Shown piece after piece: positions 24,984 to 33,227 of a stretch of 64,000 nt of DNA. Below the pieces are notes generated by a model that made no database searches, had not been told where the DNA came from, and saw only the letters and a list, made by a program, of their open reading frames with translations. The stretch's first letter is position 1, and each line of letters opens with the position of its first letter. Location of the stretch: the NCBI RefSeq assembly GCF_011044495.1, contig NZ_CP049143.1, positions 4,898,001-4,962,000 of the forward strand. Reading direction: 5' to 3'. Made by a program: the position numbers and the translations under genes. Origin of the DNA: Roseimicrobium sp. ORNL1. GTDB taxonomy: Bacteria; Verrucomicrobiota; Verrucomicrobiia; Verrucomicrobiales; Verrucomicrobiaceae.

Positions 24984-26368
24984 GACTGGTCTTGAGAGGA
25001 AAGACGCTCACCCACCTCCTGCGGCACGCGGTTGATCACCGGCGTGGGCTCGTCAGGGAATCGCGGTTCATTCAAAAAAAGGGAGAGATGCTGTTCGAAC
25101 CCGGGATAGGAGGTCGAGATGCACTCGGTGTCATCGATGGTGGTGACACCCTCGGCATACAGACCGGCAATCGCGAACGCCATGGCGATGCGATGGTCGC
25201 CGAAGCTGGTCAGCGTGGTGCCGGTGAGCTCCATGCCCCCGGTGATTTCCATGCCATCCGGGAACTCTTCCACGGGTACTCCCATGAGGCGGAGGTTCTG
25301 CGCCACGGCGGAGATGCGGTCCGTCTCCTTCACACGCAGCTCGCCTGCATCCTTGATGATGGTGGTGCCACGCGCCAGCGCTGCAGCGACGGCGAGGATG
25401 GGCAGCTCATCGATCACATTCGGAATCTCGTCGCCGCCAATCACGGTGGCATTCAGCTCGCCGCCGTGAATCACCACGTTGCCGCGAGGTTCGCCGTCCG
25501 GGTAGTTCACATTGTCGCTGATCTGCGCGCCCATGCGGATGAGCACGTTGAGAATGCCGGTGCGGGTGGGATTGAGGCCCACGTCCTTGAGGGTCAGCTG
25601 AACGCCTGGCGTAGCCGCCGCAGCCACCATCCAGAAGGCGGCGCTGGAGATGTCTCCGGGCACATACAGGTCCTTCGGCTCAGGCTTCTGGCCGCCGTAG
25701 ATGCTCACGGTATTGCCATCGCGGACGACCTTCACGCCGAAGTGTGCGAGCAGCCGCTCGGTGTGGTCGCGGGTGACCGCAGGCTCCACCACGGAGGTCT
25801 TGCCCTGCGTGTTCCAGCCTGCGAGCAGCACGGCGCTCTTCACCTGCGCGCTGGCCATGGGAAGGGCGTAGGTGATGGCATTCAAGTCACCGCCGTGCAC
25901 CGTGATGGGTGCGCAAATCTTGTCCCCCTGCCCCGTCACCTTCGCGCCCATGAGCGCCAGCGGGTCCGCCACGCGCTTCATGGGGCGGCGGGAGAGGCTC
26001 TCATCACCTGAGAGCGTGGTGTTGAAACGCTGCGCGGCCAGGAGGCCGGACATGAGGCGCATGGTGGTGCCCGAGTTCCCGCAGTCAATCGGAGCGGCGG
26101 GCGCCTTGAGCCGCATGCCATGGCCGGTGACGGCCAGCCTCACGGGCTTGCCACGGCCGTCTGTCTCCAGCACCTCACACTCCGCACCCATGGCCTGCAT
26201 GGCCGCGAGCGAGCAGAGGCAGTCTTCGCTGGGGAGGAAGTTGTCGATCACCGTCGTGCCCTCGCACAGGCCGGCGAACATCACCGACCGGTGGCTGATG
26301 CTCTTATCCCCCGGGACGGTGATTTCGGAAGGGATGTGCTTGAGTTTGCGGACTTTGATCTGGGACAT
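24980..26368 (-). CDS. aroA: 3-phosphoshikimate 1-carboxyvinyltransferase (EPSP synthase)
   Basis: A 462-residue enzyme of the shikimate pathway that joins PEP and shikimate-3-phosphate. GDKSISHRS near residue 20, GNSGTTMRLMSGLLA, LSRRPMKR (LxxRPM) and RVKETDRI are all family signatures. A C-terminal extension of about 20 residues beyond the usual end (TPVINRVPQEV) is present. It begins 3 bp after tyrA, so the two aromatic-pathway genes form one operon with cmk and plsC. Confidence 0.96.
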   Translation of the reverse strand: MSQIKVRKLKHIPSEITVPGDKSISHRSVMFAGLCEGTTVIDNFLPSEDCLCSLAAMQAMGAECEVLETDGRGKPVRLAVTGHGMRLKAPAAPIDCGNSGTTMRLMSGLLAAQRFNTTLSGDESLSRRPMKRVADPLALMGAKVTGQGDKICAPITVHGGDLNAITYALPMASAQVKSAVLLAGWNTQGKTSVVEPAVTRDHTERLLAHFGVKVVRDGNTVSIYGGQKPEPKDLYVPGDISSAAFWMVAAAATPGVQLTLKDVGLNPTRTGILNVLIRMGAQISDNVNYPDGEPRGNVVIHGGELNATVIGGDEIPNVIDELPILAVAAALARGTTIIKDAGELRVKETDRISAVAQNLRLMGVPVEEFPDGMEITGGMELTGTTLTSFGDHRIAMAFAIAGLYAEGVTTIDDTECISTSYPGFEQHLSLFLNEPRFPDEPTPVINRVPQEVGERLSSQDQS

Positions 26369-26371
26369 GAT

Positions 26372-27244
26372 TCAGGAACTGGCAGGCACGCCCTGCCGGA
26401 GCAGTTGAGCCTCGTGTAGGAAATGACGAAGAGCTTTCTCATCCATCTTCTCCAGCATCGCAAGCAGTTCATTGAAACGGTCCCGCGCGTCCGTCAGGGC
26501 GGCGAGGACCTCGGTGCGATTCTCCAGCACGATGCCGCGCCACAGGTCGGCGTCTCCGGCGGCCACCCGGGTGGTGTCGCGGAAGCCATTGCCAATGCAA
26601 CCGGCGGCGTCCTGGTGGTCATGCAGCGCCGCCAGGGTCACGGCAGCGGCAGCGAGATGCGGCAGGTGGCTGACGCGGGCCACGATGCGGTCGTGGTCCT
26701 CCGGCGACATTTCGCGGAGGCGGCAGCCAACCTTCACCCACACGGCGCGGGTGACCTGCAGGGCGGAGGCGTCGGTGAGCAGCGTGGGCGTGAGCAGGCA
26801 ACTGGCGCCCTCGAAGAGGTCCGCCCGGGAAACTTCAAAGCCGGCCTTCTCCGAGCCTGCCATGGGGTGGCTCCCGAGAAAGTGGAGCTGGCTGCCTGCA
26901 AAAATCTGCTCCAGGGCGAAGACCACAGATGTTTTCACGCTCCCGACGTCTGTCACCACACATCCCGGGCTCACGGGCGCCTGCACGAGTTGCTTGGCGA
27001 TGGCGGCCATGTGCTCCACGGGCATGCACAGGACGATGAAATCCGCGCCCGACACCGCCTCATGGAGGTCCGAGGTGGCCAGGTCGGCAATGCCGGACTT
27101 TCTCACCTGCTCAGCCGCTTCCTCGCGCCGCGCCCACACGCGCAGGTGGATGCCCCCGCAGCGCTCCCGCAGGGCGCGCAGCAGCGAGCCCCCGAGGAGA
27201 CCGGGCGCCAGGATGGCCACGCGTTCAGGAAAGCGGGAATTCAC
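26372..27244 (-). CDS. tyrA: Prephenate/arogenate dehydrogenase
   Basis: A NAD(P)-dependent dehydrogenase of tyrosine synthesis. The Rossmann motif reads ILAPGLLGGSLLRAL, then HPMAGSEKAGFEVSRADLF and the helical dimerisation domain with VARVSHLPHLAA. An ATG at 27307 opens the frame, but the 21 residues it adds do not look like this family and that ATG lies inside a terminator hairpin (27290-27313). The GTG at 27244, giving 290 residues, is therefore preferred. No strong Shine-Dalgarno is seen before either start. Confidence 0.92.
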   Translation of the reverse strand: MNSRFPERVAILAPGLLGGSLLRALRERCGGIHLRVWARREEAAEQVRKSGIADLATSDLHEAVSGADFIVLCMPVEHMAAIAKQLVQAPVSPGCVVTDVGSVKTSVVFALEQIFAGSQLHFLGSHPMAGSEKAGFEVSRADLFEGASCLLTPTLLTDASALQVTRAVWVKVGCRLREMSPEDHDRIVARVSHLPHLAAAAVTLAALHDHQDAAGCIGNGFRDTTRVAAGDADLWRGIVLENRTEVLAALTDARDRFNELLAMLEKMDEKALRHFLHEAQLLRQGVPASS

Positions 27245-27279
27245 GGGAAAAGACGGGGAGAGGACGGGACAGTCGGGGA

Positions 27280-27313
27280 GGAAAGAAAAGGCGCGTTGGG
27301 ATGCCAACGCGCC
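27280..27313 (-). terminator. Intrinsic terminator after the dnaN-lipoprotein unit
   Basis: On the minus strand a perfect 10-bp stem GGCGCGTTGG/CCAACGCGCC with a four-base loop is followed by TTTTCTTTCC. It lies 34 bp past the lipoprotein stop and just before tyrA, so it separates the replication genes from the tyrA-aroA-cmk-plsC operon. Confidence 0.85.
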
Positions 27314-27346
27314 CGCAATTCTTAGAGTATCAGGTCTGCTGGAGAA

Positions 27347-27844
27347 TCAAGGCACCAGGAAGACCTTGCCCGTGCGCGGGTCACGCACCTTCTGGCCGGG
27401 GGTGAAGTCACGCACATCCACCATGTTCTCCGGCTTCTGGTCGGAACCGGGGGGATAGACGAAGCCCTTGCGGCCAGGAACCGGGGAACCGTAGCTCGCG
27501 GGAGCCACCGTGGTGGTGGTCGTCGTGGTAGTATTCGTCGGCGGGGGCGGAGGCTGCGGAAGATTGTTTTCCGTGGGCGCCGGCTGCACCGAGTTCTCCG
27601 GAGGCGCAGTGCTGGTGGTCTCCGTCGTTTCCGTGGTCGAGGTCGTGGAGGTCACGCCGGGAGCGGTCGTCGCGGTGGTACCGGGCAGGTAGCGCGACTG
27701 GCTGGAGGGCGGGTTGTCCAGCGAATAGCCGGAGCCACGACGGCTCTCCGTGTCAGACGCACCGTAGGGCCAGGTGGATTCGCAGCTTGCGAAGCTTACA
27801 CAAAAAGCGGCACCGAGGAGACGCAGGAGGTTGATGTGTTTCAT
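27347..27844 (-). CDS. Thr/Pro-rich lipoprotein of unknown function
   Basis: A 165-residue protein with a lipoprotein signal peptide (LLRLLGAAFCVSFASC; Cys21 would be lipidated) and a long Thr/Ser/Pro/Asn-rich low-complexity middle, including TNTTTTTTTTV. The C-terminal 35 residues are more ordered (VDVRDFTPGQKVRDPRTGKV) and may be the functional part. It starts 12 bp after dnaN and ends at a terminator, so it is probably co-transcribed with dnaN. No function can be assigned. Confidence 0.75.
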   Translation of the reverse strand: MKHINLLRLLGAAFCVSFASCESTWPYGASDTESRRGSGYSLDNPPSSQSRYLPGTTATTAPGVTSTTSTTETTETTSTAPPENSVQPAPTENNLPQPPPPPTNTTTTTTTTVAPASYGSPVPGRKGFVYPPGSDQKPENMVDVRDFTPGQKVRDPRTGKVFLVP

Positions 27845-27856
27845 GGGAGAAGGGGG

Positions 27857-28954
27857 TCAGGAATTCACGCGCATGGGCATGAGCACATAGAGGAAGCTGC
27901 TTCCACTCTTGATCACACCTGGGCTGATTTCGTCAATGAGATGAAGGTGCACTTCATCGCTCAGCAGGTTGCGCAGCGGAGCCATGAGGAATTCCGGATT
28001 GAAGGCGACGGTCATTTCCACCCCCTTGTAGTTGATGGCCACGCTTTCACGGGCCTCACCCACGTCCGGCGAGTTCGCCACCACTTCGAGATTGTCCTTG
28101 GAGAAGTGGAGCTTCACCGAGTTCGACTTGTCACTGAGGAGAAGCGACACACGGGCGAGCGTGCGGAGCAGGGGCTCGCGCTCGAGTGTGATGCGTTCTT
28201 TGCTTTCTCCTGGGATCACCTGCCGGTAGTTGGGGTAGTTCCCTTCGATTAACTTGCTGGCGAGGAAATAGTTGCCAAGATCAAAGCCAACCTGACCGGA
28301 AGCCACCTTCAAGGTGACCTCACCCTCGTCTCCGAGGAGGCGCTGGATTTCATTCACCGCCTTCGTGGGGATGATGATGTCACCCTCGTGGCTCTGGGGA
28401 AACTCCAGCTCCTGCTCCACCATGGCGAGACGGCGTCCGTCCGTGGCCACCATGGTCAGCATGTTGTCGCGGAAGGAGCACAGGATGCCATTCAGCACGT
28501 AACGGGTCTCGTCCGTGGAGATGGCGTAGGAGGTCTTGCGGAGGCACTCCTTCAGCACGCGCTGCTCAAGCTTGAACTCGCGGGCGTCGTTGAAGGTCGG
28601 GAGCGGGGGGAACTCATCGTGCGCGAGACCCATGAGCTTGAAGGAGCTCGGGCCGCTGCGGATGTGCGCCACATTTTTTTCATCCACAGACACATCGACT
28701 TCATCCGCGGGGAGTTCGCGCACAATGGTGGCGAGGCGACGGGCCGGCAGGGTGGTAGCTCCGCCTTCTTCCACATCGGCCTTCACGGTGCCGCTGATAC
28801 CGACGTCCAAGTCCGTCGTTGCAAAAAGGAGTTCGCCCTTGCCCGCCTTGATGAGGACGTTGGACAAAATCGGCAGCGTGGTGCGTGTGCTGACGACGTG
28901 TTGCACCTGCTGAAGGGCGCTGAGATAGGCTTCCTTGCTGATCGAGAATTTCAT
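27857..28954 (-). CDS. dnaN: DNA polymerase III beta subunit (sliding clamp)
   Basis: A 365-residue clamp with three repeated domains, which tethers the replicative polymerase to DNA. MKFSISKEAYLSALQQVQHV, LPILSNVLIKAG, YVLNGILCSF, and the C-terminal YVLMPMRVNS match the family. Full length. It lies downstream of dnaA on the same strand, but 730 bp and a large palindrome separate them, wider than the usual spacing. Confidence 0.97.
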   Translation of the reverse strand: MKFSISKEAYLSALQQVQHVVSTRTTLPILSNVLIKAGKGELLFATTDLDVGISGTVKADVEEGGATTLPARRLATIVRELPADEVDVSVDEKNVAHIRSGPSSFKLMGLAHDEFPPLPTFNDAREFKLEQRVLKECLRKTSYAISTDETRYVLNGILCSFRDNMLTMVATDGRRLAMVEQELEFPQSHEGDIIIPTKAVNEIQRLLGDEGEVTLKVASGQVGFDLGNYFLASKLIEGNYPNYRQVIPGESKERITLEREPLLRTLARVSLLLSDKSNSVKLHFSKDNLEVVANSPDVGEARESVAINYKGVEMTVAFNPEFLMAPLRNLLSDEVHLHLIDEISPGVIKSGSSFLYVLMPMRVNS

Positions 28955-28992
28955 GATCGGACTTGCGCACCTCTCTTAGCGAGAGGCTAAAA

Positions 28993-29283
28993 TTAAGCAA
29001 GCATAATGGCGGAAATCGTCCGGCTGTCTAAAGGAATATAGTGGTCCCCCCCGCCACCGCTCCCGATGGACGCTAACCTAAAGAGGCTCAAGCAACGGGA
29101 CGTCGCGATTTTGACTCCTTTTGCGGCTTGAAATTTGCCGCCGGATGGAGCTTGGAATGGTACCTGGACGCGGTGACGCAGCGCCTTCTCTTCGTAGTGG
29201 CCGGCACCGCTGGCTACGGCCCCGCTGCCCTTCGGGATGGCCAGAGCGTTCTGACGGGTCTGCGCGGCCAACCACTGTTTCAC
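28993..29283 (-). CDS. Doubtful 96-residue ORF between dnaA and dnaN
   Basis: A GTG-initiated frame beginning VKQWLAAQTRQNALAIPKGS. The first 55 residues look protein-like (ALRHRVQVPFQAPSGGKFQA), while the end does not. No family is recognised and its start abuts the 260-bp palindrome. It may be a small gene, a decayed gene or chance; listed because the gap is otherwise empty apart from the palindrome. Confidence 0.2.
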   Translation of the reverse strand: MKQWLAAQTRQNALAIPKGSGAVASGAGHYEEKALRHRVQVPFQAPSGGKFQAAKGVKIATSRCLSLFRLASIGSGGGGDHYIPLDSRTISAIMLA

Positions 29284-29287
29284 GCTG

Positions 29288-29547
29288 CTTTTACGCCGAA
29301 GGCGTTACACATGCATAGCCCAGGGTCAGCCCGCGAAGCGGGCGCCACCCTGGGACAGTCGGAGCTATTCCTGAACGCCGAAGGTGTTCCACAAAATCGG
29401 TCCACCGGTATATCACGTCGACTGACACCAGCGGCGGTTTGTGGAACTCCTTCGGAGTACGATTCTTTCCTACCGCAACCCAAGGTGGCGCTTGCTACGC
29501 AAGCTGACCTTGGGCTAGACGATGTACAACGCCTTCGGCGTAGAGAA
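29288..29547. repeat. Family-C 260-bp palindromic element, copy 1 (between dnaA and dnaN)
   Basis: Outer left arm 29288-29355 pairs with right arm 29476-29547 (TACGCCGAAGGCGTT against AACGCCTTCGGCGTA, and GCCCAGGGTCAGC against GCTGACCTTGGGC). An inner pair at 29371-29400 and 29437-29465 (GAAGGTGTTCCACA against TGTGGAACTCCTTC) makes it a nested palindrome. Within each outer arm a smaller hairpin forms around CCGCGAAGCGG. A second copy with the same plan and almost the same length is at 37838-38098. The rest of the gap, 29548-29686, shows nothing I can name. Confidence 0.9.
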
Positions 29548-29686
29548 ACGACCACCCAGGCCCAAATGCCCCGCAACAGCGCTGCCGGGACAGGGTAATC
29601 CGTCTCACATTCACCCCCCCACCCCGCCCCTTTTTGACAAGGAGCAGGGTCTATTCGGGACAAAGCCCAGGCCCAAGTCCCAGCCT

Positions 29687-31204
29687 CTACACCGCCTTCC
29701 GGATTTGCTCCGTGAGGGCCGTCACCACCTGGCGGAACTCCTCACTCTTCGTCATCTTCTGGGCGATGGTCTTGCAGGCGTGGATGATGGTGCCGTGGTC
29801 CTTCCCGCCGAAGGCATCGCCAATCTCCTTGAACGGAGACTTGGTAAGCTCGCGGGCCAGGTGCATGGCAATCTGCCGCGGCAGGGCAATGTTCGCTGGA
29901 CGGCGCTTGCTGTTCATGTCTGCGAGACGGATGTCGAAATGCTCGGCCACCACCTTCTGGATGATGTCGATGGTGATCACCCCGGTCGCGGGCTCCTCCA
30001 GGATGTCCGCCAGCAGCGTGCTGAGCGTTTCCTTGGTCAGGGGCTCGGCCGGCTTGCTGCGGTCACCCGTGCCGGACATGGAAATGTGGCCCGCCACGCG
30101 CATGAGGGACCCCTCGAGACGGCGCACGTTGGTACGGACATTCTCCGCCAGGAACGTGAGCACCCAGTCCTCCACCGGCACCGCCCAGTCACGTGTCTTC
30201 TGGCGCAGAATCGCCGTGCGAGTCTCCACATCGGGCGACTCGATCATGGTCGTCATCCCCCACTCGAAGCGGGAGACGAGACGCTCTTCCAGATTCTTGA
30301 TGTCGCTCGGTGCGCGGTCGCTCGTGAGGATGATCTGTTTGAAGGAATTGAACAGGTCATTGAAGGTGTGGAACACCTCTTCCTGCGTGCCACCCTTGCC
30401 CGCGAAGAACTGGATGTCATCGATCATGAGGACATCCACCTTGCGGTACTTCTGGCGGAAGGCATTCACGCGATGCATGCGCACCGCCTCGATGTACTCA
30501 TTGGTGAAGGCCTCGCTGGTGACATAGCGCACGACCTTGCGCGGCTTGTTGCGCAGAATCTCCTGGCCGATGGCCTGCATCAGGTGCGTCTTGCCCAGAC
30601 CCACATTTCCATGAAGGAAAAGCGGGTTATAAGTTTTTCCAGGCTTTTCCGCAACGGCGCGGGCCGCGGCAAACGAGTACGAGCAGTTCGGACCCACCAC
30701 GAAGGAGTCGAACGAGAAGCGGTGGTTCAGTCCGGCATCCGAAAGGCTGCGGGCAAAGCGCGCTTCATCGCGGAAGGGAACCTCATCTCCGGTGGCCTCG
30801 ATCGTGACCGCTGTCTCACGGCGACGGTCCATGCTGCGCGCAGCTTCACGAAGCTGCGGACGGGACTCCACGGGAACCTCAGGGTCCACCATGAACTCGA
30901 TGTCACAAGCACCACCCGCCACATCTGCAATGCAGGAAGTGAGCGGCTCCATGAAATGCTCCTCAATCCAGTACTGGTGCATGAGGTTCGGCACCCGCAG
31001 CACCACCGGTGCAGGGTCAAGACGTTCGATGGTGACCTTGGAGAACCAACGGTCAAAACTCAGCGATCCAATTTTTCCACCGAGATCCACAGCAGCGCGC
31101 TTCCAGGCCTTCACTTCAGGTCCAGGCTCCGGTACACCGGGGAATTTGAGAGGAAGAAGTTCACCTTCCTCTTCGGGATCAAGGTCACGACGGGACGTGC
31201 TCAT
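29687..31204 (-). CDS. dnaA: Chromosomal replication initiator DnaA
   Basis: A 505-residue AAA+ initiator that binds DnaA boxes and melts the origin. It has an N-terminal domain I, a linker with acidic residues, Walker A GNVGLGKTHLM, Walker B LMIDDIQF, and the domain IV helix-turn-helix with GGKDHGTIIHACK, the DnaA-box signature (usually DHTTV). Upstream in-frame starts at 31234 and 31213 exist; the ATG at 31204 (MSTSRRDLDPEEE) is chosen because it leaves more leader and removes a hydrophobic start. The 280 bp upstream are AT-rich but show no cluster of DnaA boxes. Confidence 0.96.
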   Translation of the reverse strand: MSTSRRDLDPEEEGELLPLKFPGVPEPGPEVKAWKRAAVDLGGKIGSLSFDRWFSKVTIERLDPAPVVLRVPNLMHQYWIEEHFMEPLTSCIADVAGGACDIEFMVDPEVPVESRPQLREAARSMDRRRETAVTIEATGDEVPFRDEARFARSLSDAGLNHRFSFDSFVVGPNCSYSFAAARAVAEKPGKTYNPLFLHGNVGLGKTHLMQAIGQEILRNKPRKVVRYVTSEAFTNEYIEAVRMHRVNAFRQKYRKVDVLMIDDIQFFAGKGGTQEEVFHTFNDLFNSFKQIILTSDRAPSDIKNLEERLVSRFEWGMTTMIESPDVETRTAILRQKTRDWAVPVEDWVLTFLAENVRTNVRRLEGSLMRVAGHISMSGTGDRSKPAEPLTKETLSTLLADILEEPATGVITIDIIQKVVAEHFDIRLADMNSKRRPANIALPRQIAMHLARELTKSPFKEIGDAFGGKDHGTIIHACKTIAQKMTKSEEFRQVVTALTEQIRKAV

Positions 31205-31483
31205 GGCAAGCATAGTTGATGTCGTGAATTTCACTCCGCAGTGTTCAGCTCTTTCGCTTCATTAACCTTCCCTACACAATCCCCTGCGGCGAAATTTTTG
31301 AAATTCATCCCTCTCGTTTAGGACTCATTCGAGAAAGTCACAAGATAATCTTCGATCATTTTGAAAACTCTTTCCAAACTTTCAACTTGCGTCAAAAAAT
31401 CAAAAAAAGGCTTGCCGTTTTGGTCGTGATTCCCCATGCCTTGTGCTGCCTTGCATGCGGCTCGATGTGTTGTTTTTTAAGCC
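31205..31483. promoter_or_regulatory. AT-rich divergent leader of dnaA; no clear origin
   Basis: This interval separates dnaA from a divergent small gene and must hold both promoters. It is visibly richer in A+T than its surroundings between about 31285 and 31420, with runs such as AAATTTTTGAAATTC and CAAAAAATCAAAAAAAGG. No TTATCCACA-type boxes were found by eye, so I do not call oriC. Confidence 0.4.
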
Positions 31484-31735
31484 ATGTCCGACGCTTCTCC
31501 AACCCTTGACACACTTGCCGAACTTTTACAAAAACGGCTCGATGTGATCGCCGACAGCGAACTTCGCATGAAGGATGCTGAAGCACATCTCGCGGCACTG
31601 CGCGAAGTCTCTGAAGCAATCGATGCAGAGCATCAACGCCTGCGCTCACAACTTGATGGACGTCTGCGACACTTCCTGCAGCAGGCGAGTTATCAGAAGG
31701 CGCTGGAGTGGATTCAAGCATCGAGGAAGAGTTGA
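31484..31735 (+). CDS. Small helical protein, unknown function
   Basis: An 83-residue protein divergent from dnaA, almost entirely helical and charged (LAELLQKRLDVIADSELRMK, ALREVSEAIDAEHQRLRSQL). It could be a coiled-coil adaptor. No family is recognised. Its stop codon (31733-31735) lies inside the left arm of the family-D repeat that follows. Confidence 0.6.
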   Translation: MSDASPTLDTLAELLQKRLDVIADSELRMKDAEAHLAALREVSEAIDAEHQRLRSQLDGRLRHFLQQASYQKALEWIQASRKS

Positions 31736-31912
31736 TAGTTGATGGTCGATGGTTGATAGCCTGAAGAAGTCTAGAGTCTGAAAAACTCGAGTGCAGAGCC
31801 AGCTCGGGATCCAGCGTAAAAACGCAGCTGAGTTTGAGGGACTGGAATGTATCAGACACTCAACTCTCAACCTTCTCAGGCTATCAACTATCAACCAAAG
31901 ACCATCAACCCT
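31729..31912. repeat. Family-D paired inverted repeat with GATAGTTGATAG-type arms
   Basis: The left arm at 31729-31766 (GAGTTGATAGTTGATGGTCG, ending TTGATAGCCTGA) pairs with the right arm at 31859-31912 (TCAGGCTATCAACTATCAAC and on). It lies between convergent genes and provides the TGA of the plus-strand gene at 31733-31735 and of the minus-strand gene at 31905-31907. A single arm of the same family is at 49858-49905. Confidence 0.85.
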
Positions 31913-32360
31913 CATTGAAGAGCTGCCGCATCCGGCGCTTCCGCCAGGCGAACATCATTGTGAGATAGATGCGAAAGAACGTGATGGAAAATAGATGCCC
32001 GAGCCAGCCACCCCTCATGGTGTAATAGATTTCATCCACCATCCTCGTGCGCATTTTATCCATCGATTCAAACCGGTGGTGATGCACGAAAGATTGGAAT
32101 GGACCTTCCACCATCTCATCCACCAACAAATGGGGAGGTTCCACGCGCTTCCAGCGGCACTTCCACCGCATGGGCACGATGCCGAGCTCCCGCATGCGCA
32201 GCTCGATGACGCCGCCTTCCACCGCGCTCTCATCCGCGCGAAGTTCCACCAATCTTGACGTCGGTGGCATGACCTTCATTAGGTTTGCCGGATTGTTATG
32301 AAACTCAAACAACGCCTCCGCTGAGGCGTTGAGGATGCACTCCGAGCGGAAGGTGGGCAT
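31905..32360 (-). CDS. SRPBCC-fold (START-like) ligand-binding protein
   Basis: A 151-residue protein with the START/SRPBCC pattern: N-terminal IxAxAEALFEFHNNPANL, a central strand MRELGIVPMRWKCRWK and the C-terminal helix with the conserved MVDEIYYTMRGG. Such proteins bind hydrophobic ligands or act as cyclases; ligand unknown. The last 20 residues are very basic. Its stop codon is contributed by the family-D repeat. Confidence 0.82.
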   Translation of the reverse strand: MPTFRSECILNASAEALFEFHNNPANLMKVMPPTSRLVELRADESAVEGGVIELRMRELGIVPMRWKCRWKRVEPPHLLVDEMVEGPFQSFVHHHRFESMDKMRTRMVDEIYYTMRGGWLGHLFSITFFRIYLTMMFAWRKRRMRQLFNEG

Positions 32361-32403
32361 GGGGAGGGAGTCAACGCAGTACCTCTGAGCGCGGCTAGCG
32401 TTG

Positions 32404-32598
32404 TCACCGCTTTGAAGCCCACGCCAGGATTTTTATGAATGCATACCCCATGATCCCAAACAGTGCGGCACCGAGCGGGGCTATTACAAAAGCCACAAAA
32501 AACTCCCCGAGCATGGTGTAGATCGCCATGCTAAACACGCCCATGACGCACGCCGCGACGAGAAACCCTCTGACCTGTGCATCTATGATTTTATTCAT
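32404..32598 (-). CDS. Small two-helix membrane protein
   Basis: A 64-residue protein with two hydrophobic helices (GFLVAACVMGVFSMAIYTML and FVAFVIAPLGAALFGIMGYA) and charged ends. No family is recognised. It lies 43 bp upstream of the SRPBCC gene in the same direction. Confidence 0.5.
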   Translation of the reverse strand: MNKIIDAQVRGFLVAACVMGVFSMAIYTMLGEFFVAFVIAPLGAALFGIMGYAFIKILAWASKR

Positions 32599-32655
32599 GT
32601 CGGGCAGACCCGTGGCGACTGATGGAGCAGATTGCTCTATTTGATTGAAGGTTTG

Positions 32656-33005
32656 CTACTTCCGCAAAATCTTCTCCATCGCCTTCCCCTTAGCCAGCTC
32701 GTCGATGAGCTTGTCCAGGTAGCGAATCTCCCGCATGGTCGGCTCTTCGATGTCCTCCCCCGGATGCCGCAGACCGTGCCTTTGATTAAGGTCCGCGAAG
32801 GATTCAGCCCAGCTGCCTCGCCGAAGAAGGTCTCAAAGTCCGTCTGCTTCTTCAGGTGGGTCTCCAGCTCTTTCTGGCTGTACCCGGTCAACCAGCGGAT
32901 GATTTCATCGACCTCCGCCTTCGTGCGCCCCTTCTTCTCCGCCTTGGCTATATAGAAGGGATACACACTCGCGAAGCTCACGGTGTAGATGCGGTGCTTG
33001 GCCAT
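32656..33005 (-). pseudogene. DUF2200 family gene with a one-base frameshift
   Basis: The first 80 codons ([20 protein letters not shown], then [14 protein letters not shown] and [16 protein letters not shown]) match DUF2200 proteins. The frame then breaks in a run of five C (plus strand 32757-32761; G on the coding strand). Adding one G restores the expected ending [20 protein letters not shown] and KAMEKILRK with a TAG at 32656-32658, giving about 116 residues. Without it the protein runs out of frame to 32637 with a tail of 40 unrelated residues. The cause could be a real mutation, a slippage-prone tract or a sequencing error. DUF2200 function is unknown. The long open frame upstream of 33005 is not used. 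Confidence 0.85.
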
Positions 33006-33117
33006 GGGGTTTGTTTTACATCGGCCTGGCTCCGCATCCAAGCGCGGCTGGAGCATTTTAGAAACGTCATGCTGCGACGCCACACGCCCGAAAATGGGTG
33101 TGTTTGGGTGCAGGGTG

Positions 33118-33170
33118 TTCAACACAGAGACACAGAGACACAGAGACGCAGAGGAACTTCGGAGACTGAG
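33118..33170. repeat. Family-G ACACAGAG-type dispersed repeat, longer version
   Basis: TTCAACACAGAG followed by two further ACACAGAG-like units, then GACGCAGAGGAACTTCGGAG. The flanks match 23161-23197 exactly, so the difference is a 16-bp gain or loss of units. The 500-bp gap 33006-33505 holds this repeat, a family-A palindrome and a GCTGCTTTGCTGCTTTGCG tract; no gene is seen. Confidence 0.78.
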
Positions 33171-33227
33171 GAAGACCAAAGAAATCATAAAACACCCAGA
33201 GGCCCCCCCGATGCTGACGCGCAGCGT

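Noticed and set aside
28678-28690. DnaA-box-like TCATCCACA
   Set aside because: Single imperfect match inside the dnaN coding sequence; no companions nearby.
31205-31483. Candidate oriC upstream of dnaA
   Set aside because: A+T-rich, but no cluster of TTATCCACA-like boxes could be found by eye on either strand.
33118-33170. CRISPR-like short tandem repeat
   Set aside because: Units are 8 bases, directly adjacent without spacers, and no cas genes are present.
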